Below, piece after piece: positions 31,432 through 39,957 of a stretch of DNA of 64,000 nucleotides. Position 1 is the stretch's first letter, and every line of letters starts with the position of its first letter. The position numbers were made by a program, and so were the translations under genes. Under the pieces are notes generated by a model. That model did not search any database. It was not told the origin of the DNA and worked only from the letters and a program-made list of their open reading frames with translations. The stretch is from Modicisalibacter sp033446685 (GTDB lineage: Bacteria; Pseudomonadota; Gammaproteobacteria; Pseudomonadales; Halomonadaceae). The DNA lies in contig NZ_JAWQLY010000003.1 in the NCBI RefSeq assembly GCF_033446685.1, forward strand, positions 248,001 to 312,000. The letters are read 5' to 3'.

Positions 31432-32772
31432 CTATCGGGACCGGACGCCACCATCGCGGATGGTGGCAAGGTAACCGTCGCTGCCGATCTGGCCGCCCTT
31501 GAAGGCGATCTCCAGGCCATCGAAGCGCGCATCGCTGCTGTAGGCCGTGCACAGCGGCGAGCCGGGCGTCTCGGGCAACGGCAGGCGCATGGTCAGGGCA
31601 TGGATTCCCAACTGCTGCAGGGCATGACTCGAGGTGTCGCCACCGGCGACCACCACGCGAGTCAGGCGCTCGGCGACGAGCAGTTCGCGCAGGATCTCGC
31701 CCAGGCGCCGGCCGATGCCGTGACGGGCCTGCTCGCCATTAAGCGCCGGGTCGGCGCCCTCGGGGCCCAGTGCGGTATGCAGGATGACGCTGGCGCCGGA
31801 GCGCAGGGCCGCCAGGCCGTGCCGGATCGCCGCGTCGCGTTCCGCCTCGCTGCCGGCCGGATCGGCCAGCCGGACGGCATCCACGGCGATGGCCTGGAAA
31901 CCGTGGTCGCTCGCCCAGCGAATCTGACGCGCGGTGGTTTCCGAGCAGCTTCCCGAGACCACGGCGATCCGCTCCACGCCGCCGGGGTCGGCAAAGCGCG
32001 GTGGCGGGCCGATCAGCCCTTGGCGGCGCCATTCGGAAATCAGCGCGTACTCGACCCCGGAGGAACCCACGACATAGCCGCCGTCGGCCTGGCGCGTGCG
32101 CCATAGCTGATGGCCGACGCTGGCCTGGGTGGTTTCGTCGACGACGTCGTAGAGCAATGCCTGATGCCGCTGTTGCCAGTCGTCGATGCGCTGATCGATG
32201 TCGGCTGCGGTCAGCGAGGCCAGGTCCGCCAGGCCGATGTCGAGCGTGGTCTGGGCGGCGAGATGGCGGCGCAGGTCGGCTTCGCGCATCGGCGTCACCG
32301 GATGGCGCGCCATCACCGGATGCCGGTCGATGCGGTACACCTCGCCCCGGAACGCGGCGAACAGGTGGCCGAAGGCGGTGTAGCGCTTCATCTGCGGCAC
32401 GCCGACCACGATGGGCACGCAGGATTGGCCGAACACCTCGCGCCCGATCTCCAGCGCACAGCCGATGCTGCCGGTGTCGGGGGCGCTGTCGAACGTCGAG
32501 CAGGTCTTGTAGTGGCACAGTCCGGCACGGCGTTCGCCCAGCCAGGTCAGCGCCGGGGCCAGATGCTGCCGCATCCACTCTGGGGACTCGCTGCGGCTGG
32601 TGCCGGCCAGGCCGATGGCACGGCACGCCGCGAAGCGGGCCAGTTGTGCGTCGTCGGGAACGGTCGTGAACAGCACCGTCGGCACGCCCTGACTGCTCAG
32701 GGCTTCGAGCACGTCGGTGGATCCGGTGAGGTCGTCCCCGTAATAGCTGATCAGAGGCTCGTTCACGCTCAT
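31432..32772 (-). CDS. oiaK: 3-oxo-isoapionate kinase (DUF1537 family)
   Basis: The 446-residue protein has both DUF1537 domains: ISYYGDDLTGSTDVLEAL at residues 8-25 with HYKTCSTFDSAPDTGSIG near 90, and VVVAGGDTSSHALQQLGI near 375 ending in FKGGQIGSDGYL. It would phosphorylate 3-oxo-isoapionate to the 4-phosphate used by the RuBisCO-like protein. The specific assignment depends on being coupled by a 4-bp overlap to oiaX and lying in one operon with apnO. It differs clearly from OtnK in this window. Confidence 0.85.
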   Translation of the reverse strand: MSVNEPLISYYGDDLTGSTDVLEALSSQGVPTVLFTTVPDDAQLARFAACRAIGLAGTSRSESPEWMRQHLAPALTWLGERRAGLCHYKTCSTFDSAPDTGSIGCALEIGREVFGQSCVPIVVGVPQMKRYTAFGHLFAAFRGEVYRIDRHPVMARHPVTPMREADLRRHLAAQTTLDIGLADLASLTAADIDQRIDDWQQRHQALLYDVVDETTQASVGHQLWRTRQADGGYVVGSSGVEYALISEWRRQGLIGPPPRFADPGGVERIAVVSGSCSETTARQIRWASDHGFQAIAVDAVRLADPAGSEAERDAAIRHGLAALRSGASVILHTALGPEGADPALNGEQARHGIGRRLGEILRELLVAERLTRVVVAGGDTSSHALQQLGIHALTMRLPLPETPGSPLCTAYSSDARFDGLEIAFKGGQIGSDGYLATIRDGGVRSR

Positions 32773-34031
32773 CGGAAGGTCTCCAGGGCCTCGGCGAGTT
32801 CGCGGTGCTCGGCGGCATGGACTTCCAGCGACTCGCCCTGCACGGCCGCATCCCAGGCCTGGCGCAGGCTCCTGACGCCGCTGGCGATGCCGCCGGGGTG
32901 AGCCATGATGCCGCCACCGGCACAGAAGATCAGATCGGTGCTGCCCAGCGCCTGGTAGGTCTCCACCGCCTGGCGTGCCGTCTGGCCGGACGAGAATACC
33001 GGCATGACCTCGCAGCCCGGGGCGGGCGGCGCGAACATCGGCGATAAACAGGCGCGGGCACTGGCGATCACGCTGGCATCGGCCTCGCTGAACTTGTTGG
33101 CCAGGCCGTTGACGTGGATATGATCGACCCCGGCCAGGCGCCATAGCTTCTGGTAGGCGACGAAGCTCATGCCCAGGTGCGGCGAGCGGCTGAACATGCC
33201 CCAGCCGGCTCGGTGGCCGTGCAGCGCCAATCGGCAATGCTTGCGCAGGTGCGCCACGCCGGCCAGGCCCACGCTATTGACGGCGACCATGACGCAGCTG
33301 CCGCCGGCGGCGGCCACGTAGTCGTGGTGATCGCGCATCTCGTCGATGTCCCCGGTGATGTTGAAGGCGTACATCACCTTGCGTCCGGTGCGTTCGGCGT
33401 GGGCATTGATGATCGGCATGACCGCATCGACCCGCGCCTTGAGGGGATTGTGCGGGCCGTTGGCCTGCAACTCGTCGTCCTTGATGAAGTCGATGCCGCC
33501 CGCGACGAGCTGTTCCACGACCTCGGCGGTCTGCGCCGGGGTCAGGCCCACGCTGGGCTTGATGATGGTGCCGATCAGCGGGCGCCGCTCGATGCCGGTG
33601 AGCTCGCGCGTGCCGGCGATGCCGAACTGCGGCCCGGGATAGGCCGCGGCGAAGCTGTCCGGCAGCGTCAGGTCGAGCAGCTTGAGGGCCGAGAACTCCT
33701 TCAACTCGAACAGGTTGCCGGCGAGGGTGGACAGCAGGTTGGGCAGGGACGGCCCGAGGTTGGCGATCGGCCAGGACAGCGTGACCCGTGCCCGCTGGTA
33801 GCGCGGCATGTCGCTGCCCCTGGTTGGCCGCACCGGCAGCGAGGGCGTCTCGACGCACTCGAGCGGCTCGATGCGCTCGACGCTGGCGCCGTGGTTGGCG
33901 CGCAGCTCATCGGTCTCGTTGGCCAGCCGGGTGAAGGTGCCCGACGACTGTTCGCCGGCCATCACCTCGGCGGCCCGCTCGAGGGGGTAGGGTGTCTCGA
34001 TGAGATAGGTGGCGTGGATCCGTTCGCTCAT
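32769..34031 (-). CDS. oiaX: RuBisCO-like protein, 3-oxo-isoapionate-4-phosphate transcarboxylase/hydrolase
   Basis: The 420-residue protein is a RuBisCO large-chain homologue. Most RuBisCO active-site residues are present: E27, N106, K158 (IIKPSVG), the carbamylated lysine K184 with D186 and E187 (DFIKDDE), H273-R274, H306, loop-6 K313 and the GGG phosphate loop. The equivalent of K177 is Ser160 and of W66 is Phe33. RuBisCO-like OiaX converts 3-oxo-isoapionate 4-phosphate to 3-phosphoglycerate and glycolate. OiaC (a decarboxylase relative) is the alternative; no downstream tetrulose isomerases are seen, which favours OiaX. Confidence 0.85.
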   Translation of the reverse strand: MSERIHATYLIETPYPLERAAEVMAGEQSSGTFTRLANETDELRANHGASVERIEPLECVETPSLPVRPTRGSDMPRYQRARVTLSWPIANLGPSLPNLLSTLAGNLFELKEFSALKLLDLTLPDSFAAAYPGPQFGIAGTRELTGIERRPLIGTIIKPSVGLTPAQTAEVVEQLVAGGIDFIKDDELQANGPHNPLKARVDAVMPIINAHAERTGRKVMYAFNITGDIDEMRDHHDYVAAAGGSCVMVAVNSVGLAGVAHLRKHCRLALHGHRAGWGMFSRSPHLGMSFVAYQKLWRLAGVDHIHVNGLANKFSEADASVIASARACLSPMFAPPAPGCEVMPVFSSGQTARQAVETYQALGSTDLIFCAGGGIMAHPGGIASGVRSLRQAWDAAVQGESLEVHAAEHRELAEALETFR

Positions 34032-34071
34032 GATGCGTCTCTCGCTCGGTTCATGTGATCCATGCAGGCGC

Positions 34072-34899
34072 TCAGGTGATGCGACGGATACTCTCGGCGA
34101 TCTCCTCTCGCTCGAAGACCTTCTTCCAGTCGTCGCGCATCAGCATCGGCTTGCCGTTCTCGATGGCCTTGTTGCAGGCGTCCGAGAAGGCACCGGGCTG
34201 CTCGTCGAAGATCACGGCGGCGAGGATGTTCATGTGACCGAGCAGGAAGTCCCGGGCGCACTGCGGGGATACGCCCCGCGCCACGACCTCGTCCATGGCC
34301 TCGCGCATTACCGCCAGCAGAGTGGCGCAGACCGTCTCCGAAAGCCCCGGCTCGAGCAGGGCCATCTCGTCGACGCTGACCCGGTGCGAGCGGCCGACCG
34401 GGGCGTAGATGGTCCGGGCGATGCGCTCGCCGAGTTCGAAGCTGTCCTCGGGCCCCTGCATCAGGGCGCTGACGATGTGCTGGGTGGCCTTGAGGCCGCC
34501 GAAGTAGTCCTTCTTGGCTTCCAGGTCCGTTTCGTCATTGAAGATCGGCGGATGGCAGGGGTGGGTGACGAAGTAGGTCAGGTCGTCACGCGCGGGCAGA
34601 TGGCCGGCGAAGGGGGCGGCGGCATCGAGCGTGATGACCATGGTGCCGCTTTCCATCATCGGCGAAAGCTGATGCGAGATCTTGCCGACCAGCGTGTCCG
34701 GCACGGCCAGGATCACCACGTCGGCTGCGGGAACGGCACGCTCGACGTCGGTGCATTCGATGCCCAGTTCCTGCTTCAGCCGGGCGCGTCCTGCCTCGCT
34801 GACCTCAACGTGATCGACCGTGAATTCGGAGTTCTTGAGGTTGCGCGACAGACGAAAGCCCATCTTGCCGCCGGCACCGACCAATGCAATGCGTGTCAT
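34072..34899 (-). CDS. apnO: D-apionate oxidoisomerase
   Basis: The 275-residue protein begins with a Rossmann motif (IALVGAGGKMGFRLSRNL) and continues with AADVVILAVPDTLVGKISH near 70, FVTHPCHPPIFND near 107 and SVDEMALLEPGLSET near 175. This matches the ApnO family, which oxidises and rearranges D-apionate to 3-oxo-isoapionate. It is first in an operon with oiaX and oiaK, the next two pathway steps. ATG 34899 has an AGGACAA Shine-Dalgarno. Confidence 0.85.
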   Translation of the reverse strand: MTRIALVGAGGKMGFRLSRNLKNSEFTVDHVEVSEAGRARLKQELGIECTDVERAVPAADVVILAVPDTLVGKISHQLSPMMESGTMVITLDAAAPFAGHLPARDDLTYFVTHPCHPPIFNDETDLEAKKDYFGGLKATQHIVSALMQGPEDSFELGERIARTIYAPVGRSHRVSVDEMALLEPGLSETVCATLLAVMREAMDEVVARGVSPQCARDFLLGHMNILAAVIFDEQPGAFSDACNKAIENGKPMLMRDDWKKVFEREEIAESIRRIT

Positions 34900-34940
34900 T
34901 TGTTGTCCTGCCTTGTCGATGGTAAGAAATGCCAAACAAC

Positions 34941-34957
34941 TGGTATGATGACATGAT
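34941..34957. promoter_or_regulatory. Candidate GntR-type operator upstream of apnO
   Basis: TGGTATGATGACATGAT contains the imperfect dyad ATGATGACATGAT (34945-34957), 45 bp before apnO and about 115 bp before the divergent GntR gene. The AT-rich tract with TGGT and ACA half-sites recalls FadR-family operators but does not match a known consensus closely. Confidence 0.3.
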
Positions 34958-35072
34958 AAGTGGGCCGTGCTGTCAAACGAGACTTTGGTCGCAACCTGCG
35001 CCGTGATGGACAGGGCTGAAGTCAGTCAGGCGTTTGGATAAGCTGGCTCCCGACCACCGCAAGAGACACGCC

Positions 35073-35780
35073 ATGAGCGATGCCCTGAAGATTTCCCGCC
35101 GCAAGCTGTCCGACGACGTGTTCGACCGGCTCTACGCCATGCTGCTCAACGGCGACTACCGGCCGGGCGACAGCCTGCCGTCGGAGCGCCAGTTGATGGA
35201 GATGTTCGGGGTAGGTCGGCCGGCGGTGCGCGAGGCGATGCAGTCGCTGGAGCGTGCCGGCCTGGTCAGTATCCATCATGGCCAGCGACCCACGGTGACC
35301 ATGCCCACGGCGTCGGGGGTGCTCTCGCAGATCGAACTGACGGCCATGCACATGCTGTCGAGTTCGCCGCAATCGCTGGCGCAGCTCAAGGAGGCGAGGG
35401 CCTTCTTCGAACTCGGAATGGTCGCCCGCGCGGCGCAGCAGGCCACACAGGAGGACATCGAGCGGCTGGAAACGCTACTCGAGGCGCAGCGCGCTCAACT
35501 GAATGGCGATGTCGGCGCGTTCATCAAGGCCGACATGTCGTTTCATGTGGCCATCGCCGAGACGACCGGCAATGCCATCTTCATCGCGGTGAGCAAGGCC
35601 ATGCTCGACTGGCTGGCGAACTTTCATAGCTCGGCGTTGCACTGGAAGGGCAACGAGCACATTACCCTGGAGGAGCATGCGCGCATTCTCGGTGCCATAC
35701 GCAGACACGATGGCGATCTGGCGATTGATGAAATGAGGGCGCACCTGGACCGGGCGGGAAAGCTCTATGTCTTGACGTGA
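35073..35780 (+). CDS. GntR-family regulator, FadR/FCD subfamily
   Basis: The 235-residue protein has the GntR winged helix (LSDDVFDRLYAMLLNGDYRPGDSLPSERQLMEMFGVGRPAVREAMQ split over residues 10-55) and an all-helical FCD effector domain whose metal ligands are likely in SFHVAIAETTGN near 155. It resembles NanR. It is divergent from apnO-oiaX-oiaK and probably represses that operon in the absence of a branched sugar acid. ATG 35073 has AAGAGA upstream. Confidence 0.88.
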   Translation: MSDALKISRRKLSDDVFDRLYAMLLNGDYRPGDSLPSERQLMEMFGVGRPAVREAMQSLERAGLVSIHHGQRPTVTMPTASGVLSQIELTAMHMLSSSPQSLAQLKEARAFFELGMVARAAQQATQEDIERLETLLEAQRAQLNGDVGAFIKADMSFHVAIAETTGNAIFIAVSKAMLDWLANFHSSALHWKGNEHITLEEHARILGAIRRHDGDLAIDEMRAHLDRAGKLYVLT

Positions 35781-36073
35781 ACCTGACGCCTAATCGGGTC
35801 CGGTGAAGCGTAAGCGCAACCTCAAGCGAATCCTTGTGGCATCGGGTAAACCGCGGCTCAGCTACTCGGCGTGAACGAAATGGGGCGTTACATGCGATTA
35901 CCCTGGATTAGGCGAAGAGTTCATCGATACGAATGATTTGAGGTAGCATTGGCATCTATCCGCTATGGTTGGGGTGACTTCCTCGTAACGGCCTGTTGCA
36001 GGGGTGTAGCATGCGCTAGGCTTCTAGAACGTTACCGACCGTGGCGGACGACGACGCCACTCCAGTCAACAGG
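35781..36073 (+). promoter_or_regulatory. Upstream region of the response-regulator gene
   Basis: This 293-bp gap shows no gene. It contains a widely spaced 8-bp inverted pair (GCCTAATC at 35789, GATTAGGC at 35906) that may be chance. It must contain the promoter of the two-component operon, but I see no strong -35/-10 pair. Confidence 0.35.
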
Positions 36074-36790
36074 ATGGATGACAGCTTGGACAGTAGAGAC
36101 AAGGATCTGGTACTGATCATCGAGGACGATGAGCGTCTAGCGAATCTGACTCGAGAATACCTCGAGGCCAATGGGTTCGAGGTGAGGATCGAGGCCGACG
36201 GCGCCCATGGGGTCGAGCGGATCGTCGAACTCGCGCCGGATATCGTGATACTCGACCTGATGCTCCCCGGGGAGGATGGCCTGTCGATCTGTCGTCGCGT
36301 GCGGCCTCGTTATGCCGGGCCGATTCTGATGCTGACCGCGCGCACCGACGACATGGATCAGGTGCTGGGACTCGAGATGGGCGCCGACGATTACGTGCCC
36401 AAGCCGGTGCAGCCGCGGGTATTGCTGGCACGCATGCGTGCGCTGATGCGGCGTAGCGACCCGGCGGAGAGCGGTAGCGGCGCGGTGCGTCTGACCTTCG
36501 GCAATCTGCTGATCGATAGCGCCACGCGCGAGGCCTGGCTCGAGGATGAACGCATCGACCTGACCAGCGCCGAATTCGACCTGCTGTGGCTGCTCGCCGA
36601 CAATGCCGGCCGCGTGCTGACCCGCGAGGAGATATTCTCGGCGTTGCGCGGCATCAAGTACGACGGCCAGGATCGCTCCATCGATGTGCGCGTTTCGCGG
36701 ATCCGGCCCAAGATCGGCGATGACCCCAACCATCCGCACCGTATCAAGACGGTGCGCAGCAAAGGCTACCTGTTCGTCAAGGACGCATGA
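36074..36790 (+). CDS. OmpR/RstA-type response regulator
   Basis: The 238-residue protein has a receiver domain (phospho-acceptor D61 in DIVILDLMLPGEDG, acidic pair in IIEDDERL, conserved KP in YVPKPVQP) and an OmpR-type winged-helix DNA-binding domain ending RIKTVRSKGYLF. It is probably phosphorylated by the kinase encoded next, with which it shares a 4-bp overlap. The closest familiar relative is RstA. The start is uncertain: an in-frame GTG at 36041 is also possible and neither has a strong Shine-Dalgarno. Confidence 0.9.
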   Translation: MDDSLDSRDKDLVLIIEDDERLANLTREYLEANGFEVRIEADGAHGVERIVELAPDIVILDLMLPGEDGLSICRRVRPRYAGPILMLTARTDDMDQVLGLEMGADDYVPKPVQPRVLLARMRALMRRSDPAESGSGAVRLTFGNLLIDSATREAWLEDERIDLTSAEFDLLWLLADNAGRVLTREEIFSALRGIKYDGQDRSIDVRVSRIRPKIGDDPNHPHRIKTVRSKGYLFVKDA

Positions 36791-38424
36791 TCGCCATGCG
36801 TCGCGCGCTGGCCGACAGCACTTTCCTGCGGGTCTATGCAGCCCTGTTGCTGGCGCTGGTCTTGACGTTCGGCCTGGCGATGCTGGGCTACCTGATCGTC
36901 GATCAGGTGCGCCGCGAGCATTATCGCGAGTCCATGGCCGAGGCGCCCATGGCGCTGCTGACGACGCTGGTAGCCGAGGTCGACCCCACAAAGCGCGAGT
37001 CTTGGCTGGCGGATCAGAGCGAGCGCCTCGACATGGTGCTGACCCTGCACCAGGTCGACGAACCCGACTTCAATTACTTCCAGCGGGCGCGACTCGAGGA
37101 GGCTCGCCCGCTGGTCGCACGCGACGGCGACGGCAATTGGCACCTGTGGCGGCGGCTGCCCAACGAGCCGCTGCTGCTCGAGGCGCGCCTCAGGCATCTC
37201 TCCGAGCAACAGCTACGCGGCCTGGTCGGCAGCCTGCGGGTCTGGCTCGAAGGCAAATACTCCCCCGAATCGCCGTTGCAGAGCCTGATCGACCGTCAGG
37301 CGTTGCCTGTCTCGCTGTCCCTGGCGCCGCCCACGGTACTCGACGACGAACAACTCGAGCGCCTCGAGGACGGTGACGTGGTGATGCATCTGCTGGCCGA
37401 GCAAGGCACGGTCTCGGCCTTCGCCAGGCTCAAGCCGATGACCGAGCACAGTGGCACGCGCTGGATTCGGGTGGGGCCGCTGCACGCCTTCGACCCCATG
37501 CCGCTGGTGCTAACCCTCGGGCTGGTGCTGGTGGCGCTGATGCTGCTGGCCGGGGCGATCTACCTGATCGTGCGCAGCGTCGAGGCGCGCATGGCGCGGC
37601 TGGAAAAGGCCGCGACACGCATCGCCGGCGGCTATCTGGACACCCGCGTCAAGGTCGACAGCAGCGACTTCATGGGTCGCCTGGGCATGGCCTTCAATGG
37701 CATGGCCGCCCAGGTCCAGTCGCTGATCCGTGCCCAGCAGGAGATGATCCGCGCGGTCTCCCACGAGCTGCGCACGCCGGTGGCGCGGATTCGCTTCGCC
37801 GTGCAGATGGTCGACGACATGACCGAGCAGGAGGGCGTGCGTCGCCAACTCAAGGGCATCGACAGCGACATCGAGGAGCTCGACCAATTGATCGACGAGA
37901 TTCTCACCTACGCCAAGCTGGGCAGCGACAACGCCAGCGGTGTGCGTCTCGAGGCCGAGACGGTCGAATGTCGCGACCTGGCGGCGCGGGTCGTCGAGGC
38001 GCTCGACTCGCTGCATCCGCATATCGACCTGGCGATCGCTCCCGGCGAGGAGATCGAGGTGGTCGCCGAGCCCCGTTACCTGCAGCGTGCGCTACAGAAC
38101 CTGGTCGCCAACGCCTGCCGGCACGCCGAGTCGCGAGTGCTGATCAAGTTGTCCCACGATGCCCGGGCGGTTCGTCTGGACGTCGAGGACGACGGTCCCG
38201 GGGTCCCCGAACACGAACGCATGGAGGTCTTCAAGCCCTTCGCCCGGCTCGACGATAGCCGGGCCCGGCGCTCGGGCGGTTACGGTCTGGGCCTGTCGAT
38301 CGTGCAGAAGATCATGCTCTGGCATGGTGGCAGCGTCGTCGTCGACGATAGCAAGACCCTGGGTGGCGCGCGTTTCAGCCTGCTGCTGCCGGGTACCGCT
38401 TCGCCATCGCGTATCGGTAACTGA
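36787..38424 (+). CDS. Sensor histidine kinase (RstB-like)
   Basis: The 545-residue protein has a first membrane helix near residues 15-38, a periplasmic sensor domain of about 200 residues, a second helix near 238-260, a HAMP linker, the phospho-acceptor histidine in RAVSHELRTPVARI near 325, and the ATPase boxes NLVANACRHA, DVEDDGPGVP and GGYGLGLSIVQK. It would phosphorylate the preceding response regulator. The signal sensed is unknown. Confidence 0.92.
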   Translation: MIAMRRALADSTFLRVYAALLLALVLTFGLAMLGYLIVDQVRREHYRESMAEAPMALLTTLVAEVDPTKRESWLADQSERLDMVLTLHQVDEPDFNYFQRARLEEARPLVARDGDGNWHLWRRLPNEPLLLEARLRHLSEQQLRGLVGSLRVWLEGKYSPESPLQSLIDRQALPVSLSLAPPTVLDDEQLERLEDGDVVMHLLAEQGTVSAFARLKPMTEHSGTRWIRVGPLHAFDPMPLVLTLGLVLVALMLLAGAIYLIVRSVEARMARLEKAATRIAGGYLDTRVKVDSSDFMGRLGMAFNGMAAQVQSLIRAQQEMIRAVSHELRTPVARIRFAVQMVDDMTEQEGVRRQLKGIDSDIEELDQLIDEILTYAKLGSDNASGVRLEAETVECRDLAARVVEALDSLHPHIDLAIAPGEEIEVVAEPRYLQRALQNLVANACRHAESRVLIKLSHDARAVRLDVEDDGPGVPEHERMEVFKPFARLDDSRARRSGGYGLGLSIVQKIMLWHGGSVVVDDSKTLGGARFSLLLPGTASPSRIGN

Positions 38425-38447
38425 CCGACCCATCACGAGGTATCACC

Positions 38448-38897
38448 ATGACCGCTTCTCGCTCAGCGACGCCTACGCCCCACGACCTGGCCGGTCATTG
38501 GCGCCTGGTGCGCTTCGTCTACCGCTGGCCGGATGGTCGTGAGCTGGCGCCGCTGGGCGATGCCGCCGGCCAGTTGTGCTACCTGCTCGACGACGACGCA
38601 GCGCCCGGGCGCATGGCGGTACAGGTCGTGGCGCGCGACCGTCCGCCTTTCGACATGACCAGCGAGGCCAGCCTGGCGGCGCATTTTCGCAGCGGCTTCG
38701 CCTATGGCGGCCAATGGACGTTGGAGGGCGACCAGGTCCACCACGACGTCGACCTGGCCAGTCTGGTGTTCTGGGAGGACACGCGGCTGACCCGCACGGT
38801 ACGGCTGCAGGACGACCGGTTGACGCTGACCACCGACCAGCCCAGCCCGCAGCTGCCCGAGGGCGGATATGTGACGATTCTCGAGTGGGTGCGTTAG
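38448..38897 (+). CDS. Lipocalin-like domain protein
   Basis: The 149-residue protein opens with the lipocalin-type DLAGHWRLVRFVY segment (Gly-x-Trp) and ends VTILEWVR, consistent with the Lipocalin_5 family of small cytosolic beta-barrel proteins. The role is unknown; relatives sometimes accompany polyketide-type enzymes or stress genes. It follows the sensor kinase by 23 bp in the same direction and could belong to that operon. It converges with metR. Confidence 0.7.
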   Translation: MTASRSATPTPHDLAGHWRLVRFVYRWPDGRELAPLGDAAGQLCYLLDDDAAPGRMAVQVVARDRPPFDMTSEASLAAHFRSGFAYGGQWTLEGDQVHHDVDLASLVFWEDTRLTRTVRLQDDRLTLTTDQPSPQLPEGGYVTILEWVR

Positions 38898-38907
38898 CGG
38901 CTGCCCA

Positions 38908-39822
38908 TCAGGCCGGCTTGATGCCCTCCAGTACCGCGAACGAGGTCTCGCGTGCGGTGCGCAGAAAATCTTCCATCCACGGCAGTTCGCGGCTCTCCTC
39001 GCGGATGGCCGCGAACAGCGTGCTCCACACGCCGTGCTCGCCGAGCGGCAGCGCGCGTACGTAACCGCGCTCGAGATATTCGGTGAGCGCCCAGTTGGGC
39101 AGCGCGCAGACCCCCCGGCCGCTGGCCACCAGCTGCATCATCATGATCGTCAGTTCGGCGGTGCGCACCTCGCGTGGCGCCAATCCGGCCGGGTCGAGGA
39201 ACTGGCTGAACACGTCCAGTCGCGCATGCTCGACCGGGTAGGTGATCAGCGTCTCGTCGGCGAGTTGCGCGGGGGTGACGAAAGCGTGTTCGGCCAGCCG
39301 ATGCTGCTTGGCTACCGCCAGCAGGCCTTCGTAGCGGAACAGCGGTTCGTAGTGGACCCCGGGCAGCGGTTGCGGATCGGCGGTGATCACCAGGTCGAGC
39401 TGCTCGCGGGCCAGTGCCGGCAGCGGATCGAAGTTGTGGCCGCTGGGAATGTCGACTTCGACTTCCTGCCAGTGGTTGCGAAACCGGTCGATGGTCGGCA
39501 TCAGCCACTGGAAGCAACTGTGGCACTCGATGGCCATGTGCAGCCGGCCCTGCTCGTCGCCGGCCAGGCGTGCCAGGTCACGCTCGGCCATGCGTACCTG
39601 CGGCAGGATCTGGTCGGCCAGCGCCAGCAGGCGCTCGCCGGCGCGGGTGAAGGTCACCGGTCGCGTCTTGCGCTGGAACAGCGGATTGTCCAGGCGTGCC
39701 TCGAGATCCTTGATCTGGTGCGACAGTGCCGACTGCGTCAGATGGACGCGCTCGGCGGCCTCCACCAGCGAGCCGGCATCACGCAGGGCGATAAGGGTGC
39801 GGAGATGACGTAGCTCGAGCAT
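38908..39822 (-). CDS. metR: LysR-type regulator MetR
   Basis: The 304-residue protein begins MLELRHLRTLIALRDAGSL and continues with the MetR-like helix-turn-helix HLTQSALSHQIKDLEARL. The effector domain block AIECHSCFQWLMPTIDRFR near residue 100 is characteristic of MetR, which uses homocysteine as coregulator. It is divergent from metE. I chose ATG 39822 rather than GTG 39840 because the N-terminus then aligns with E. coli MetR and the MetR box lies just upstream rather than inside the gene. Confidence 0.93.
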   Translation of the reverse strand: MLELRHLRTLIALRDAGSLVEAAERVHLTQSALSHQIKDLEARLDNPLFQRKTRPVTFTRAGERLLALADQILPQVRMAERDLARLAGDEQGRLHMAIECHSCFQWLMPTIDRFRNHWQEVEVDIPSGHNFDPLPALAREQLDLVITADPQPLPGVHYEPLFRYEGLLAVAKQHRLAEHAFVTPAQLADETLITYPVEHARLDVFSQFLDPAGLAPREVRTAELTIMMMQLVASGRGVCALPNWALTEYLERGYVRALPLGEHGVWSTLFAAIREESRELPWMEDFLRTARETSFAVLEGIKPA

Positions 39823-39826
39823 GTCA

Positions 39827-39839
39827 TGAAAGCCATTCA
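39827..39839. promoter_or_regulatory. MetR box
   Basis: TGAAAGCCATTCA fits the MetR consensus TGAA-N5-TTCA exactly. It lies 4 bp upstream of the metR start codon, about 120 bp before metE, a position suiting metR autorepression and metE activation. Confidence 0.8.
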
Positions 39840-39884
39840 CGTTGATGATTAGTTAATTTAGTTTGATTCACCTGACGGTGCCAG

Positions 39885-39950
39885 CGAGACTTCTCGGTCA
39901 ACGGCGACGGTGCAAGCCGCACCATCTTACCGGCTAATACCAACCGAGGA
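39885..39950 (+). promoter_or_regulatory. Possible structured leader of metE that can hide its ribosome binding site
   Basis: TTCTCGGT at 39891-39898 can pair with ACCGAGGA at 39943-39950 (8 pairs, one G-U), covering the metE Shine-Dalgarno GAGGA. The same CTCG (39893-39896) can instead pair with CGAG at 39885-39888 in a local hairpin. GGTGC/GCACC (39909-39923) forms a third stem. The two folds exclude each other, as in translational switches. It matches no riboswitch class I know. Confidence 0.35.
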
Positions 39951-39957
39951 AGCAACG

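Noticed and set aside
32769..34031. A carbon-fixing RuBisCO
   Set aside because: Lys177 and Trp66 equivalents are changed, no small subunit or phosphoribulokinase is nearby, and the neighbours are apionate-pathway genes.
35789..35913. GCCTAATC and GATTAGGC as a long-range inverted repeat
   Set aside because: Eight bases at about 110 bp separation can occur by chance and no function is implied.
39841..39957. Cobalamin riboswitch upstream of metE, suggested by a GGTGCAAG-like string
   Set aside because: The leader is too short for the roughly 200-nt B12 riboswitch and lacks its other conserved blocks.
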